A DNA stretch of 64,000 nt from Atherinomorus stipes (GCA_023101725.1 JALJCO010008621.1:2215001-2279000), one strand, 5' to 3'; shown: positions 11,936 to 33,152, counted from the first letter of the stretch. Numbers and translations are program-made. The notes: generated from the sequence alone by a model not told the origin.

Positions 11936-14044
11936 CAAAATATAAAATGTAAACTGCTGGATTATTCTGCTATACACTGCAGATGTGCTCTGTTTTAAAA
12001 ACTTATCCATAATTTTGAGCATGAAATCATTGCCCAACTACCATACGACTGAATTCAGCTTGGGAAGCCTGGCAAGCACGTTAATGTTTAGCCTACAAAA
12101 TTTTAAGACACAAAACAGGATAAATGACAAACAAATACTCTGCATTTTAAGGCATTTAGAAGTTATTCCTGACAGAACATAAAGGCTACAGTTGCCCAAG
12201 TAGTCTGTCAAAACAAAACATACTTGCACTTTGAGAAAAAGAAGAAAAAAAAAATACATGAAATGTGAATTAAAATTAGCCCTTGGTGACTACTGATGAC
12301 AATATAAAATAGTTCTCCTCTTATATGGAGAATGAAAGTCAAAACACTAAAAAGGTACCCAATAAATGTATGGGTTTCTGTTTTAGATGCAAGCAGAGTG
12401 AAAACAAGGTATACATCTACATGTGATGGATGGCAATTTTAAATATAATAATGAACCAATGCAATTCATTAATATATCACCTCCAACACCATAAATCAGA
12501 TGTATACGGCTTTTAGTGTCTTAGAATATGTAATTAATTCTAACTAGCTGAGAAGTTCTTAGAGCTTCAGTAACTTCAAACTTGCAATAATGGTACTGTG
12601 CATGCAGGTGAAATCCCTGTTAGACGTGTGATAGCCATTTGATCGAAACCTCAACTGCACAGCTGCAAATGTTAAACAAGCCTTTGAAAGAGAGTCATCA
12701 ATTTTCAAGTAATCTTATAAGCTGTATGCCTATCAGTCAGTACATTTACATGACAGTAAAAATTTAAAAAGAAACAAACAGCCAAAACCAGCCTATTAAA
12801 ATACATGCAAGCCTGTTAAATAGACCAAAAATGGTATGTAATTTAGCGTCTAAAAATGGACAGATATGATTAGAAGTCAAATTACTCCTACATGTATACA
12901 CACAGTTAGATGCAAACTGGCCTCAGAGCTCCACACATACTTGTCATTTCCATTCTACTCCACAGAAGTAGTCAGTAAGAACAGAATAACCACAAACCTT
13001 AATGTACAGCTGTAAAAACCGTAGTGTGTTTTACTATGGTTAAATTGTCAATGAAGCTGCTTCCATTCACATTATTTTTCTCTTCCAAGATGGCTCATTG
13101 CATCAGAATATGTGACTGAAAGGCAGTCCATTAAGACCACATGTTAACACATGGCCAATCAAAACATTAAGACTGCTGCTCTGTATGACTACATACCCAA
13201 CTTCATAACCATGTTGTAATCTGATAAAATCATCATTCAATTAACTTAAAAACAACATCCATGCAGTGCAGTAACTTCAGCTATATGTCTGCCACATTAA
13301 AAGTTAGAAGCAGCAGAATAAGTCGAATGCTTTTTCAGAAATTCCAGAGCATTGTGGCACTGACTGGACACGCTTTGGACAATAAACAGATCCCTTTCAC
13401 ATGAATGTACATGGGGACAAAGGACAGTTGTCAAATTAAATGCCCAAGTCAATCTGTAGGCAATAATTTCACTTAAATGTGCATGTAAACGTACTGAGTG
13501 GTGCTCTGAATGCCAAATTAAGTGATTTCTGTTTTCTGTCAACAAGATTAAACAAAAACAACCTACATAATACAACCCAGTTCAGTAGCACATCACAGAG
13601 GCTCAAGGTTACCATAAAACTCCTTCCTGATAGTATATTTTAAAATCAAGGAAAGAAAAAAAAACTTAACAAGCTCTGATTCACACGCACAAATTAAGGG
13701 ATTACAGTTATAAACAGTAATAGGACTTGCAGGTGTTCCACTGATTCCTGTAACCAGTTACGGGAACGCCTTCTGAAATGTGTAGATGCCAGCAATACCT
13801 CTGAAAGTAAACTTCAAATAGTAACTGACGGGATAAATGGGACAAAGGGTTGGGTTTTTACTTGGCTAATAGACAAGTTACAAATCACTCAGTAAACTGA
13901 CTTTTTGTTTTAGGGGCTAGTTTGAAACAACTATGTCCAACTGGGTGTATGCTGATGCCATTTGAGGTAGACAGAAACCATGTTGGAATAAAAACTTTCA
14001 TACAGCCTTAAACCAGTCAATAACCTCATGTGTTCTGTAGTCAC
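11936..14044. other. Spata2 downstream DNA, no separate gene seen
   Basis: No coding exon is recognisable. Part of this could be distal 3' UTR if spata2 uses a far polyadenylation site, which the sequence alone cannot settle. Minus-strand ORFs such as the one at 13297-13575 have no recognisable domain. Confidence 0.35.
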
Positions 14045-15185
<1,141 letters not shown>

Positions 15186-16541
15186 TCATCGGTACACCAG
15201 ATGTGTTATGGTGCCAGATTTAAAGTTGAGCTGATGGTTGGGCACAAAGCTGTGCTGAGGATTCTTTCGCGTGCACATATCTTTTGCATACAAGCCCATG
15301 CACGAGTCACATGACACCTTTGAGCAGTTCACACAGGTATGTGATGCACCTGGCTTGTTGCAAAACCCACATCGTGGTCCCCCCATATTTAATCGCTCAC
15401 TGCTGCCTCCTTTTGGAGTTGTCAGGGCAACAGACTTGCTTGGAAACAGCTTGGTGGACATGAGGGGTTTCTCCACCATCTGGGGGTGAGGGTGAGGATG
15501 GGAATGTGAGTGGGTTAGTGTTAGAGGGTGTGGATGGAGATGGGAATGAGAATGAGTATTGGAGTAGACAGAGAGCTTTTCCTTGACAGGAATGTATCCA
15601 TCAAGGGGTCGTGGGGATTTAGGGTGGTAGTCCTGGAGGCCACAGCAAGGGGAAGGTTCCACATCATGACAGGCAGAACAAAGAATCATGTCACACCTTT
15701 GACAGGAGGCCATCGAGGAGCAGCCCAGCCCACAGCCCTGGCACTTCACACTACCATGAGCTTTGAGCAACCATCCATCCCTTGCATCTCGAGGCTCTCT
15801 GGACGGAGGTCGAGATGGAGTTTGCCTTCCTCCTGTCCCAGCACCACCTCTTTCTGTGTACAAGTCGATCTCATCCAAAGAGGACAGATGGTACGATGTG
15901 TAAGGATCAGCTGGAGGAGGTGACTGAATTGGGAAAAAGTCTGCAACAGGGCTATAGGAAGGTGGGGCTGCAACAGAGAAAAAGGACGCTGACGTGCTGG
16001 GCCTTATGATCTCATCCTTCATATCTTCCTCTGCATCCACAAACAGAGGTTCCTTCCTTAGACTTAATGAGGCCTTCAAAATAGGCTTGCTAACAGCTGC
16101 GTGCCAGTGACCAGCTCCATCTGTAACATCCACAGACTTGGATGGTCGACTACCTCGCCTCAGGTGATGGGCATGAGGCCTCTCAATATCCAACGGCCGC
16201 ACAGAAAGCCGAGCCATATCTGCCCCGAGGCTGTCGCGTCTGCGGAGTGCCTCCGCACAGCCAGCTGCATCATCTCTGCAACCTCTACGGAGTTCCACAG
16301 CCTCAAGCTCTGAGGCTGAACCACGAGCCAGAGCCACTATCTCTCCCAGAAGACGACACTCTGCCTGGGCCAGAAAGAGCTCAAACGCCAACTCCCGGAG
16401 ATGATTTGCGCCCCCTGGGTGCTCCTGTAAATAGAACTGCGAATCGTGGTCGCAGGCATATCCAATGGTGCGCATCAGAGTGCGGAGTTCAGGATCAGAA
16501 ATTGCAGACTGTAGATGGTACACATATGGGCCAGTGAAGGT
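15186..16541 (-). CDS. spata2: spata2 coding exon 2
   Basis: The exon encodes residues 118-568, starting TFTGPYVYHL just after the acceptor at 16543-16542 and ending in TGA at 15188-15186. It carries the second half of the PUB domain, the PUB-interacting motif, both cysteine-rich modules and the His-rich run. Long ORFs on the opposite strand here are shadows of this exon. Confidence 0.95.
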   Translation of the reverse strand, partial: TFTGPYVYHLQSAISDPELRTLMRTIGYACDHDSQFYLQEHPGGANHLRELAFELFLAQAECRLLGEIVALARGSASELEAVELRRGCRDDAAGCAEALRRRDSLGADMARLSVRPLDIERPHAHHLRRGSRPSKSVDVTDGAGHWHAAVSKPILKASLSLRKEPLFVDAEEDMKDEIIRPSTSASFFSVAAPPSYSPVADFFPIQSPPPADPYTSYHLSSLDEIDLYTERGGAGTGGRQTPSRPPSREPRDARDGWLLKAHGSVKCQGCGLGCSSMASCQRCDMILCSACHDVEPSPCCGLQDYHPKSPRPLDGYIPVKEKLSVYSNTHSHSHLHPHPLTLTHSHSHPHPHPQMVEKPLMSTKLFPSKSVALTTPKGGSSERLNMGGPRCGFCNKPGASHTCVNCSKVSCDSCMGLYAKDMCTRKNPQHSFVPNHQLNFKSGTITHLVYR

Positions 16542-17574
16542 CTACAAGAAAGAAGAAGAAAAAACAGTTCATTAGCATGAGTTTCTTTTAAACAAAGATA
16601 GACTGACAGTCAAGCTGAGATATTTGGACATCCATTAGAGGCATTTGAAAGGGGAAGGGAAAGACCGCTTTACTATAACATATAAACTAAAACCACAAGC
16701 AGTACTGATCAAGTAACATATTACTTGGAACATTTTCAAACATGTAATTAATATGAATTACAAGTAATAACAAGAAATTGTGAAACAGCTGTTCATAACT
16801 GGTCATAAATTATGTGTCCTTTGCTTGCATTTACAGTATTAATGAAACAACAGTAATAAATGTGCTCAGAGATCAATGTAGTAATGAGACCAGTAACTAA
16901 ATAGCTTCCACAATAGAACATGAGATCAAGTGATGTGAAAAATACTTTTTTCCATATACATGATCATTAATTAAATAATGTGCACCGTCTATAAAAACAA
17001 GCAACTTAGAAAACATGAAACCAAATGACTATAACATCAGAACTCACCAAAATGTTACCTTTGTGTGTCTGCAGAACATGTAGTTACAACAATTTGATTA
17101 GACTTATACTAGAAGCTTATGCTAAATTGTTTTACAGCTTGAATATTAATGAATGATGATTGTCATAGAGCAATGCAGTACTCATCCTCAAGTAAGAATA
17201 ATATAACAATAAACTAAACTCACCTTTATACATCTGAACTCCTTCTTCCAAGGGAAGAGCAATAGGTTGGTGCAGATAGTTTCCAGGGTGTGAAAGGCTC
17301 TCTCTAGGATCTTTATGTGGGCTCCTCTCTGGCAGCGCAGCGAGTTCTCCACCATCTCATAGAAACGCACCATGCGAAATCGCTGTCCAGGATCTGGCTG
17401 GTAGGCTCCGAGCAGAGCTGTGGCTGTCGAGAGCAGGGCCTCACTGTCCTTGTGTTTGCTTTTGTCTCCCTCTGGTGTGGTTCTAGCCCCTGTATATTCA
17501 CCTCCCTCCTCCAGACGCCTCTCCAGTGCTGTGACATACCTCCGAAACAGGTCCTCTCTTAACTTAGCGTCCAT
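15186..17574 (-). CDS. spata2: Spermatogenesis-associated protein 2 (SPATA2)
   Basis: SPATA2 is the adaptor that links the deubiquitinase CYLD to HOIP of the linear-ubiquitin ligase LUBAC and so modulates NF-kB, necroptosis and innate immune signalling. The CDS has two exons, 17574-17224 and 16541-15186, joined in phase 0 with consensus GTGAGT donor and TTCTTGTAG acceptor, giving 568 aa (human about 520). The N-terminal half (roughly residues 1-215) corresponds to the PUB domain that binds CYLD. Residues 343-347 (DLYTE) in an acidic context fit the PUB-interacting motif that binds HOIP, and human Tyr338 is the equivalent residue. Cysteine-rich pairs at 384-417 and 508-540 are the zinc-binding modules. 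A His/Pro-rich run at about 447-470 is an expansion. The start ATG has A at -3 and G at +4. Identity rests on these features and on rnf114 being the neighbour. Confidence 0.95.
16542..17223 (-). other. spata2: spata2 intron
   Basis: A 682-bp AT-rich intron with consensus GTGAGT donor and a pyrimidine-rich TTCTTCTTTCTTGTAG acceptor. I see no repeat or ORF of note in it. Confidence 0.85.
17224..17574 (-). CDS. spata2: spata2 coding exon 1
   Basis: The exon encodes residues 1-117, starting MDAKLREDLF, which is the first half of the PUB domain. The reading frame stays open 11 codons into the intron, but the GTGAGT donor at 17223-17218 ends the exon cleanly after a complete AAG codon. Confidence 0.95.
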
Positions 17575-19038
17575 TATTGGTAGCGGACTATCAGTCAGCT
17601 GTTGTACTTTTCTGAGAGAACCTCACCCCTTGCACCAGGATGCCACATTCAAGCACCATTTTTAATCACCATAATTAACTGTTCACCCCCACACACACAC
17701 TCAGTTTCAATGTTTTGAAGAGATGGGAGAGGAGAGAGACTTTAAGTCCTCTCAGTAGCACATCCTTTAAACAAGAAATATTTGAAGGTTCAGTTGGCGT
17801 AGCTAGGCTTCAGCCTGTATGGATCCCTTAGTACAGGCATCTCTGGTATGGGCTCAAAGCCTAACTTGTTTCCAGACAAGCAGGCCTATGTCATGCGAGA
17901 TGAAGTCAGGATGAGCTCTTGCTTTTCTTTTTGTTAATGCAGAGTTGAATCTATTCAGATCCTTGGCTTCAGCATGCAGAAAGTTCAAGGTCACTCATCT
18001 AGAAGACACATTCCGGACTGTGTGATTCTTCTCAGTCATCTCCACACTGTAATGACACAGATCAGTGTTATAAAAAATTAAAACCTTTCTTCAATATATG
18101 TAAACTAAAGAAGGTAATGTCTGTCTACTAGGTCCACTAGAAAATATGTAAATATTGCTGTTTTTTTACAGATGCAATGGTTCAGATAAGCGATGGGATG
18201 ATGTTAGAGAGGCAATATGTGTGCTTTGAGTGGGATGCTCCGAAAATGCATTGCGTGGGTTATTTATGTCAGTCATGCACCTAAAGGGTCAGACTGGTGC
18301 ATTGTTACAATAATGAATAGAATCTACAGAATGGGCTTATAATTATAGTTACAGTGTATATAAATGATAGAATTATAGAAACTGGTTTCGGGGATCATGG
18401 TTGACATACGTCTCCCTTTTGTTCGAGCCAATTAATACGAGTAATCAGGACAACATGTCTCTACTCAAATCATGTACAACGAGCTTCAGTTAATTAGAAT
18501 TCAGAACCCCAAAGCAAACTTTTTTCCTCCTTTTTTTAGTAAACCTTAAAATATGCTACAGGACTTTAGTCTCAGTAGAGGAAGGAAATGCTTGTCGTTC
18601 CTTGGTAATTTGGCTGGATACTCCAGTTTCTTCACAGTGAACATTCGTGTTGCGAGCTAGCAAGCAACATCAACATGCTTTCTCACTGCGCATCAGTTGT
18701 GACAGGATCAGTTACGATCAAGGTTGATTACGAGAGAGCATTCCAACAGCTTTTTATATCGATTCACCATGCCTCTCAAACCCGATACTGTCATTGGTAT
18801 GCCCCTCCAACTGAGGCTAAGCAGTGAACGCCCATTTCAGCGCAGCTTGCAAGCTAACGACTGCTTTTAGCTAGCAGGGCGTTCCATCGCTACACAGACA
18901 TCTTTCTCGGACTTAGGATCAATTATCAACACATATACAGTAATAATGGCGTGGTTCCCATATAATCGAGGCTTATTACACTTCAGTTAAAAGAGCACGC
19001 CGTGTTCAACACAAAAATGCCGCCTCCCTATGCCTTAC
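17575..19038 (-). other. spata2: Probable spata2 5' UTR and first intron
   Basis: A plausible acceptor (TTCTCTCAG, with the exon starting at 17611 on the minus strand) lies 37 bases upstream of the start codon. It could pair with the donor at 19038-19033, giving a 1.4-kb intron that separates a non-coding exon from the coding part. Human SPATA2 also has non-coding 5' sequence. The spliced structure is an inference from splice-site sequences. Confidence 0.4.
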
Positions 19039-19110
19039 CTTTAACAAGTGCTAGTAGCCATAGCTAGCTACGCCTCCTCAGCTGTTGAAAATTCACTTCA
19101 TCGCAACACG
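19039..19110 (-). other. spata2: Candidate non-coding spata2 exon 1
   Basis: On the minus strand the sequence ends in TTGTTAAAG followed by a GTAAGG donor at 19038-19033. It sits at the edge of the CG-containing promoter region that faces rnf114. The transcription start is not determined, so the right boundary is approximate. Confidence 0.35.
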
Positions 19111-19409
19111 CATGCGCATAGTCCTGACAGTTCATCACCATCAGGGGCCCACGTGTTAAGGAAGAGAAGATGCGGAGCATAGACATATGTAATTATTATG
19201 TCTGTGATGCAGAAACCACAAACATGTTTTTAGGGGAAAACAAAATCTCGCTCAGTCCCATCTCAGCTTTGCTGTTCAGTTCAAATTTCCATGATTTCCC
19301 AGATTTTATCTAGGAGCAGAAATTGCTTCAAATGCTCAATGAAACGTCGCAGACCGAAGCAGAGAAGGATTGGGGATAGGGAACCTAGTTGCAAATTTGG
19401 ATAAACTTA

Positions 19410-19410
<1 letters not shown>

Positions 19411-19477
<67 letters not shown>
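19411..19477. repeat. (ATT)n microsatellite
   Basis: About 22 uninterrupted ATT units located between the two divergent transcription units. Length variation here would change promoter spacing. Confidence 0.97.
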
Positions 19478-19675
19478 GACATCTTGCTTTCTGTTTAGAA
19501 GATTTTGAATCGTATCACTACAGTCACTTATACTTCCCGGAGCGAGTGCATAGTCTGGTATACTGTTATACTTCCAGATGTAGCTCCGCCCTCGCGCTTT
19601 AAAAAGAACCAGAAGCTGGTGACGTAGTTACGGGAACGGTCGGTGCTGCTGGGGACTATTCAGTGAAGAAAAGAA

Positions 19676-26925
<7,250 letters not shown>

Positions 26926-27660
26926 AGTGTGAAGAACAATCTTGAAAGAGAAGGTAGTTCAGAGAAGTGGAGACTGTCTTAAAGACATAACAACACACTG
27001 TATCATCATTTGTCTATCCTGACGATGATGGTACTGAATACTGTTGGCTAATTATTTTCACAGGGAAATGGTATTGTATCTATGAATCTATAGGTTTAAA
27101 CTCAGAAAATAAATTAGGCAATATGGGTAATAAACATATTGTACTGTTTGATCTAGGAGTGATACTGTGTTTCTGGTGTGATAATCTCTTATCTTCCCTC
27201 CCAGCCGAGTCTGTAGACTTGTTAGTTTGTTTAGTATCTCCTTTACTACGTTAAGTTGTTGGTCCATGACCTGGTGTCAATATAACCAAAAACTTCCAAA
27301 GTTGTGAACAAGACCCCTGTTGTTAATACTTGATGTGTTAGAAGGATTTGACCACTAGGTGGCTAAATGTTGCCAGCAAAGGAGAAACTGTACTCAGTGA
27401 GGTTTTCAAGTAACAATAATTTATACAGTTATATTCTACTTCAGAGTGGCTGTGCATGTTAACGCTCACACAAGAAAAGGGGATTATGTTTTTGTGGTTT
27501 TATTTTTTTTTTTTTTTCTGTAAGGAGCCTCAGTTGAAGGAGCCTGTCCATTTTGTTTGGTTTTTTTTGTTGTTTGTTTTTTTCTGTTTAATTGTATATG
27601 GGGATATGTGTTTATGTTAATATTTTATTTTCAGAGATCTACTGGAAAGAATAAATAAGA
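26926..27660 (+). terminator. rnf114: rnf114 3' UTR with polyadenylation signals
   Basis: AATAAA occurs at 27108-27113, again at 27129-27134, and at 27650-27655 after a T-rich stretch. The first pair would give a 3' UTR of about 0.2 kb and the last about 0.75 kb. Which is used cannot be told from sequence. Confidence 0.5.
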
Positions 27661-30410
27661 AGCCAGAGATGGCTGCCTGCTTCATTGCTCCTCTCTTATG
27701 TCTTTGTGCCTTCTGGTAGATCTTGTTTCTGACTTCCAAAACTCATAGGGCTAAGAGTTAATCCTGGGAAACTAAAGATGCAAGAAGGAGAAAATGAGTG
27801 CATTATAATTCTTCAGTGAGTTTATTATCCCTATCTTAATTTGGTGAGAAATTATTTGCATGTTTATAGCCACAGGAGGGCAGTAGAGTTCTACTGTTCC
27901 CTGATTGCCTGTGATATCTGTCAGCCCTCACCAGCCTCTCAGATTTTGCAAGACATTAGTTATCACAATTCATTTGATAAGTGTTGTTTTCTTTATTTTT
28001 TAGTTTAGTTTAGATGCAGTACACAAAAACATCCCAGGTATTTGCAACCTAGGGCTTCAGTTGGCTTCTCATAACTTGAACACAGTAGCCACACCTTCAT
28101 GTTCAAGCAGGTGATGAGGTGACATGAAAGTACTTTTGCTGTACCATGTTTTCTCATGAAGAGTTTCTGGGATAGATAAAAGAGAATGGAGGAAAAAAAC
28201 ACTAGTTTATCATGGCTGTTATATCACCGCATCAAAATCCTAGTTATTGTTTGTTCCTGAAACTGACAGCATGTGAAGTTACAAAGAAATGTATTTTCTT
28301 TTACAGGATGTTTTTGTTTTAATTTGAAATGTGAATTGTCTGTCATTTTCCCGTAACTTGTAATTTGTGTCACATCAAGCTCGCAGTGTAATACAAATCT
28401 TCACACAGTGGCATTGCATTTGTCTTCTGCCAACAGGTAAATAAAACTCCTAACATACAGATTAAGTAGCTCTAAAGCAGCACATTAATGTCTTTTCATC
28501 CAGTCTTTGGTTTTCTGTGGATGTTCTTTTTTTTTCTCTTCAGTAGAAAAGTGTAATAATTTTGTATGTGTTTCCAATATGTAAGAACTTTTTTTTTTTT
28601 CTTTCTTGATATAGCTCTCATTCTCTTTTGTCAGCCCTACTGTCAGGGGGTGCTAAATCCTGATAAATTAAAGCTCTTTAATTATTTAAACCCTGGCCCC
28701 GGAAATCAGGCGCAGTGATTTATACCTGTGTGTATGAGCGCATGGGGGAAGAAACAACACTTGCCGCTGATGGATGACCACAGTACGTGTGTGTGTGTGT
28801 GTGTGTTCATGACCGAAAACGGTTAAAAGCAAAAAGCTGGTCATGGTGCATCAAAAACTTGATTTTTCATGATCAGGCGAGAGAGGGAAATTTTTTTAGA
28901 AAAGGCTTTCTATAAACCATGATTAATGTATTAGAAATCAGGACAGTGGTGTACCAACAATGATCTTGCAATCTGTCTTGCATTTGCTAACTTTGTGATG
29001 AAACTCGGGCCCTTCGGTGTACATTGTCCACAGGGAGAGAAAATCCTCACATCTCTTTCCTTTAGAGCCTCTTATCTCTAATCACCGCCGCTAAATGAGA
29101 TTACAGTTCTACACGCAGCTCTACAGAGAATCTCCAACCACTAAACTTCTTGATGTCAGCCCCCCTTTCTTATATTTTCATCTCTTTATTTCCCCCCAAT
29201 CAGGCTTTTGCTCCTGGCAGATAGAGGAGTGATGTTAGCTGTGAGAGAACTAACGAGATACTCCAGTGCTCCTGGGCAGGAAGGAAGTCGAGCCGAAAAA
29301 CATGGCAGAGAGAAGTCTTTCTTGTCTGTTTGGTGGCGCAGCTTAAAAGGGAGAGGGGGGCTAAGGTGGGGAGTAAGAATAGGAAGAAAGATGGGAGGGG
29401 GGTGAGAAGAGAAGTGAACACATTGAATAAAAATTTCATAAAGTTCAGTGTGGTTTCTTTGATGCGAGCAGTAGATGGTGTGTGCAGTCTGCAGGCTCTA
29501 TAGAGGCAGCAATTAATGCTACATGCGCCTAAAGGCATGGTGAGAGGTGTGGGGACGCTAGCTTGTTTAAGACTAAGTGTGTCATGCCATCAGTCTAATG
29601 TAGACACCTCTTCACAAGTCTATTATTTTCTCTCAGTGTATTGTAAATCTCATTTTCCATATTCTCATAAAGTCTGTTTAAAGTGCCGTAGAGTACAGTA
29701 CAGTATCTCTTAATGTGTAGACGTGTACGGGACTCCACACGGGTAGTTACATGGTTTACACAGGTTGTCAAGACTTCTGTAAGACTTGAATCTGGATGAC
29801 TGGAACCTGGATGAGTCACTAAGTTGAAGTCCAGTAGAACCTACAGTCAGAAAGGGAAGAGCCCTTCCTGCCTGTGCCTCTGATTGCTAGCTGCATTCTG
29901 AACATTACATTTTGGATTATGTCCAACTGTTTCACAGCTGCCCTGCTGTGCAAAGTCATGAGGAGGAAGGTGCTGTACAAGTCAGCTGGGAAGCCAGAAG
30001 ACTAACTCCTGTCCATCACCGGCTGCTGCCAGAGAAAGTTTGGATCTCTGATTTTATATGTTGTTTAACATTCTAAATTTCTGGGTGATACGTAATGGTA
30101 ACTTCTGAAATGCCTGGAAAGTTTTTTCTCTTGGTCTATCTCTCAAGTTTTGCTGAGGCAGGTATCTGTGATGAGGTGTGGGGCATGTGAGAAGAGCGCT
30201 GGGAGTTTGTTCACCGAAAAATTCCTCAAAGTCAGGAGAAACAGGAAGAGCGGGAATCCTGCCGCCCGGGCACTGCAGCTCGGCAGGTCGGTCCTCTCAA
30301 CTGTTTGAACAGAAAGCGCCAGTGGGCTTCCCCAACATCAATACTGGTTCTACACCAACTCATCTTCCGCTTTTAAACTCTTAACAACCGACCCCCTACC
30401 CCAGCCCGAC
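27661..30410. other. Start of gene-poor region, no gene seen
   Basis: Short ORFs only. The block at about 28640-28780 is low in repeats and contains AAATTAAAGC and TTAATTATTTAAA next to a GC-rich stretch, which resembles vertebrate conserved non-coding DNA. A (TG)n run lies at about 28789-28806. ORFs at 29200-29538 have no recognisable domain. Confidence 0.4.
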
Positions 30411-30431
30411 ACACACACACACACACACACC
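30411..30431. repeat. (CA)n microsatellite
   Basis: About ten uninterrupted CA units. Confidence 0.9.
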
Positions 30432-33152
30432 GCTCTTGTGTTGCTAGCCTGGGAGCATCAAGTCTTAACTTTGATTTAATCATGCCTGCAACCAACTTGT
30501 ATCTGTATCAGCTGAAGTGAAACTTACAAATCTTGTGTGAGGGGGGAATCTGGTTTGGTGTTATCTAAAACCTGACAGCTGTAAATATTATACTTGAGGT
30601 ACTTGGGAAAACAAGTGTAACAGGTCATCTTAGTACTTTTCTGAGAGTATTTCAAATTCAATAAACAAGAGGAGAAAAAACTAATCTTTGTAGCAGCTGT
30701 ATTCCAATCCTGAATCTGCTTGCAAAAGCTGGGTTTTTAAGCTCATAAAGCTCTCAAATTCACTGTTACTGCAGAAATATTCTCCTGGAAGTGAAAATGA
30801 ATATGAAACGCATTGATATTTGATATAACTATCAGGAGATTTGCTAATCATTGCCTCCTCATTTATTTATTTATTTGAAATCTGCACAGCTACTGTGCTA
30901 ATATTTGAAAGCTGGGCCCTCTAAGGGTTAAAAGAGGGTTGGATGGGAAAAGTCCCCAGTGTATGTGTTTGTGTGTCACAATAGAATATCAGGCCAAGTG
31001 AGGTGAATTGATCTAAGTCTTATCACCCCCCCCCCCCCCCTCCCCCTACCCCTATAGACCAACTAAGATGTGTGTGGAGGAGAGCAAGGCCCAAGGCTAT
31101 TATTCTCCCATTAATTTTTCCATTTGAAATCAAACCTCAGTGGGTATGCATGAGGGAATCAGAGGGGGGAGAGGACTGGAGTGGGGATAACCTTATCCGG
31201 AAGGGGGGGGACATACGTTGGCTGTAGCGGCGTTAATGCCCAATAGGGGAGGCAATTTCCCTTTCATGGGAATCCTCATTATTTGTCAAGACTGTCTGCT
31301 TCCTCTCCAAGGTCCAGCATACCACAAGGGAAAATGGCCTGACATGAAGACATCACTTGAGTTTATTTTTGTAGTTTTACATATATGAGGACTGAGTCAC
31401 ACATGATGGGATATCCATTAAATTTTCACTCACACAAGATCCCCCATATGTACAGCACGGTAAGCGTTCGCATTCCACGTGCCTGTACTTCTGAAAACAT
31501 GCAAATCTTTTAGCTCACGAGACGCACCTTGCATCATTATATTCCTCAGCACACAGCCAGAGAGGACCTGTTAACCTCTATCCTACCCACCCACCCACAC
31601 CAATACACTCCTCCTTGGCCTCACACTTCCTCTGCAAGTCCTCGTCAATTCCAATCACACCTCCTCTCCACCCTGTTTTCCTTCCATCTTTCTTACAAAA
31701 AGTGCCAGTGCTAGCTAATCTGTCAGTCAAATGTTGTCCTGTTGTGGCAATGATGGAAGGGGGGGGGTCTGTGTGATGGCGGGCCATACACTTCAAGCAG
31801 CCTGCAACTTAGAGTAGCTCGATGATTAACCAGGCAGGTAGTGAGTCAAAGTGCTGACAGCAGAAACACATTGGCAGCTGATTTGAAAGACAATGGTCTC
31901 CCTCCCTCTACTTAACTTGTCATGACAGTCAAAGCACCTTCTCAATTAACTTGTGACGTATCTAGAAAGATGGAGGGAAACATTGGTTGGACTTGTACAA
32001 GCACAAAGATACTCAACTTTCATTGATTTGATTTTATGTTTGCACAAAAAAAAAAAATCAAGCTTTGTTTGTACTAGACCATAAAAACAACAGATGAAAA
32101 ATAAAGTGGTTGTGTTACTTCAAAGGACAAAGTTCCAGCTTGAAATGTGAAATTTAAAGTTATTATCTTTGTAATGTTCTGAACTCTGGCCTCAGCGTTT
32201 CATTGGAAGTCCATCAGAAGCGAGGTCTGTAATGCCAGGGCTTCAGCAACACGTGAAAGAAAACCCGGCATCCACCTCGTCTCTCAGATTAATAGTCCAA
32301 TGCTTCCCAATTATTAACCGCCCCTGTAGTGTGCCATTCATATTCAAAGCTTTTTACCTCCCTTCACTTCCTGTGCTTTGTATTTTGTGTCTTTACAGGA
32401 GGGAATGGACGATGCTGGCAGATCTGTCAGTCAAACCTCCGTTCCCCCGACCCAGCAGTGGCTGCTCAGAGACAGTCGTCCATACACCTCCACTGACTGC
32501 GGTTCCTCCTCAGCTCAATGAGTAACTAACCTGCAGGTACTGAATTAAACTGCTGACAAGCATGTGGAGGGGAGGGAATGGGTGACGGAGGAAGGATGGG
32601 GGGGCTGCGTAGGTGGATGGACAGAAAGATGGAAACGGGGGAGGACAGAGATGACAATGGCATCATTTTACAGCCCACCTTAGTGACGTAACCTTTAACT
32701 TTGCAAAAAAAGATGGGTCCCTCTCCTTCTCATCCAGCCCCCCCCTCCTTCATTTCTCCTTCTCACTGTGTAAGTGGCAGGCTTTGATGGGCTGTCCCCG
32801 TCCCTCATCTTGTCCTCTTAGACAGATGAGTGCTGTCCGTGCTGTCATCACTGCCCAGCTAAACATTAATGACTCTTGCCTGACAAGTGTTGGCGGAGCT
32901 GTGAAGAGGTGAAAGGGGGACGCCTCTGGACAAAACCAGGGATGAAAAGGAGAAGTGATGGCTTTATCTGCTTGACAGATTCTCTTTTGTCTCTCTGAAC
33001 TTGTGTATATGTATGTGTGCCATCAGCAGATTCTTGGTTTGACATGATGGTTTTATTGCCCTGTTTTTCTTCCCCTCTGAGGAGATGAACCTCTTTGTAG
33101 TTGCACTGCCCCTCATCCTTCCTATTGGCATTGCTGACATTCCTTCAGGTTG

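Larger units (their letters stand above)
19039..19675. promoter_or_regulatory. Divergent spata2/rnf114 promoter region
   Basis: The two genes point away from each other, with about 0.6 kb between the candidate spata2 first exon and the rnf114 start codon. On the rnf114 side there is a GC-rich stretch (CTCCGCCCTCGCGC, 19584-19597), a TATA-like TTTAAAAAG near 19598-19606 and a CRE-like TGACGTAG at 19620-19627, about 50 bases before the ATG. The middle is interrupted by the (ATT)n tract. Which start sites are used is not visible from sequence. Confidence 0.5.

Noticed and set aside
15271..16537. Plus-strand ORFs of up to 131 codons across spata2 exon 2
   Set aside because: They are antisense shadows of a GC-richer real exon, with no recognisable domains.
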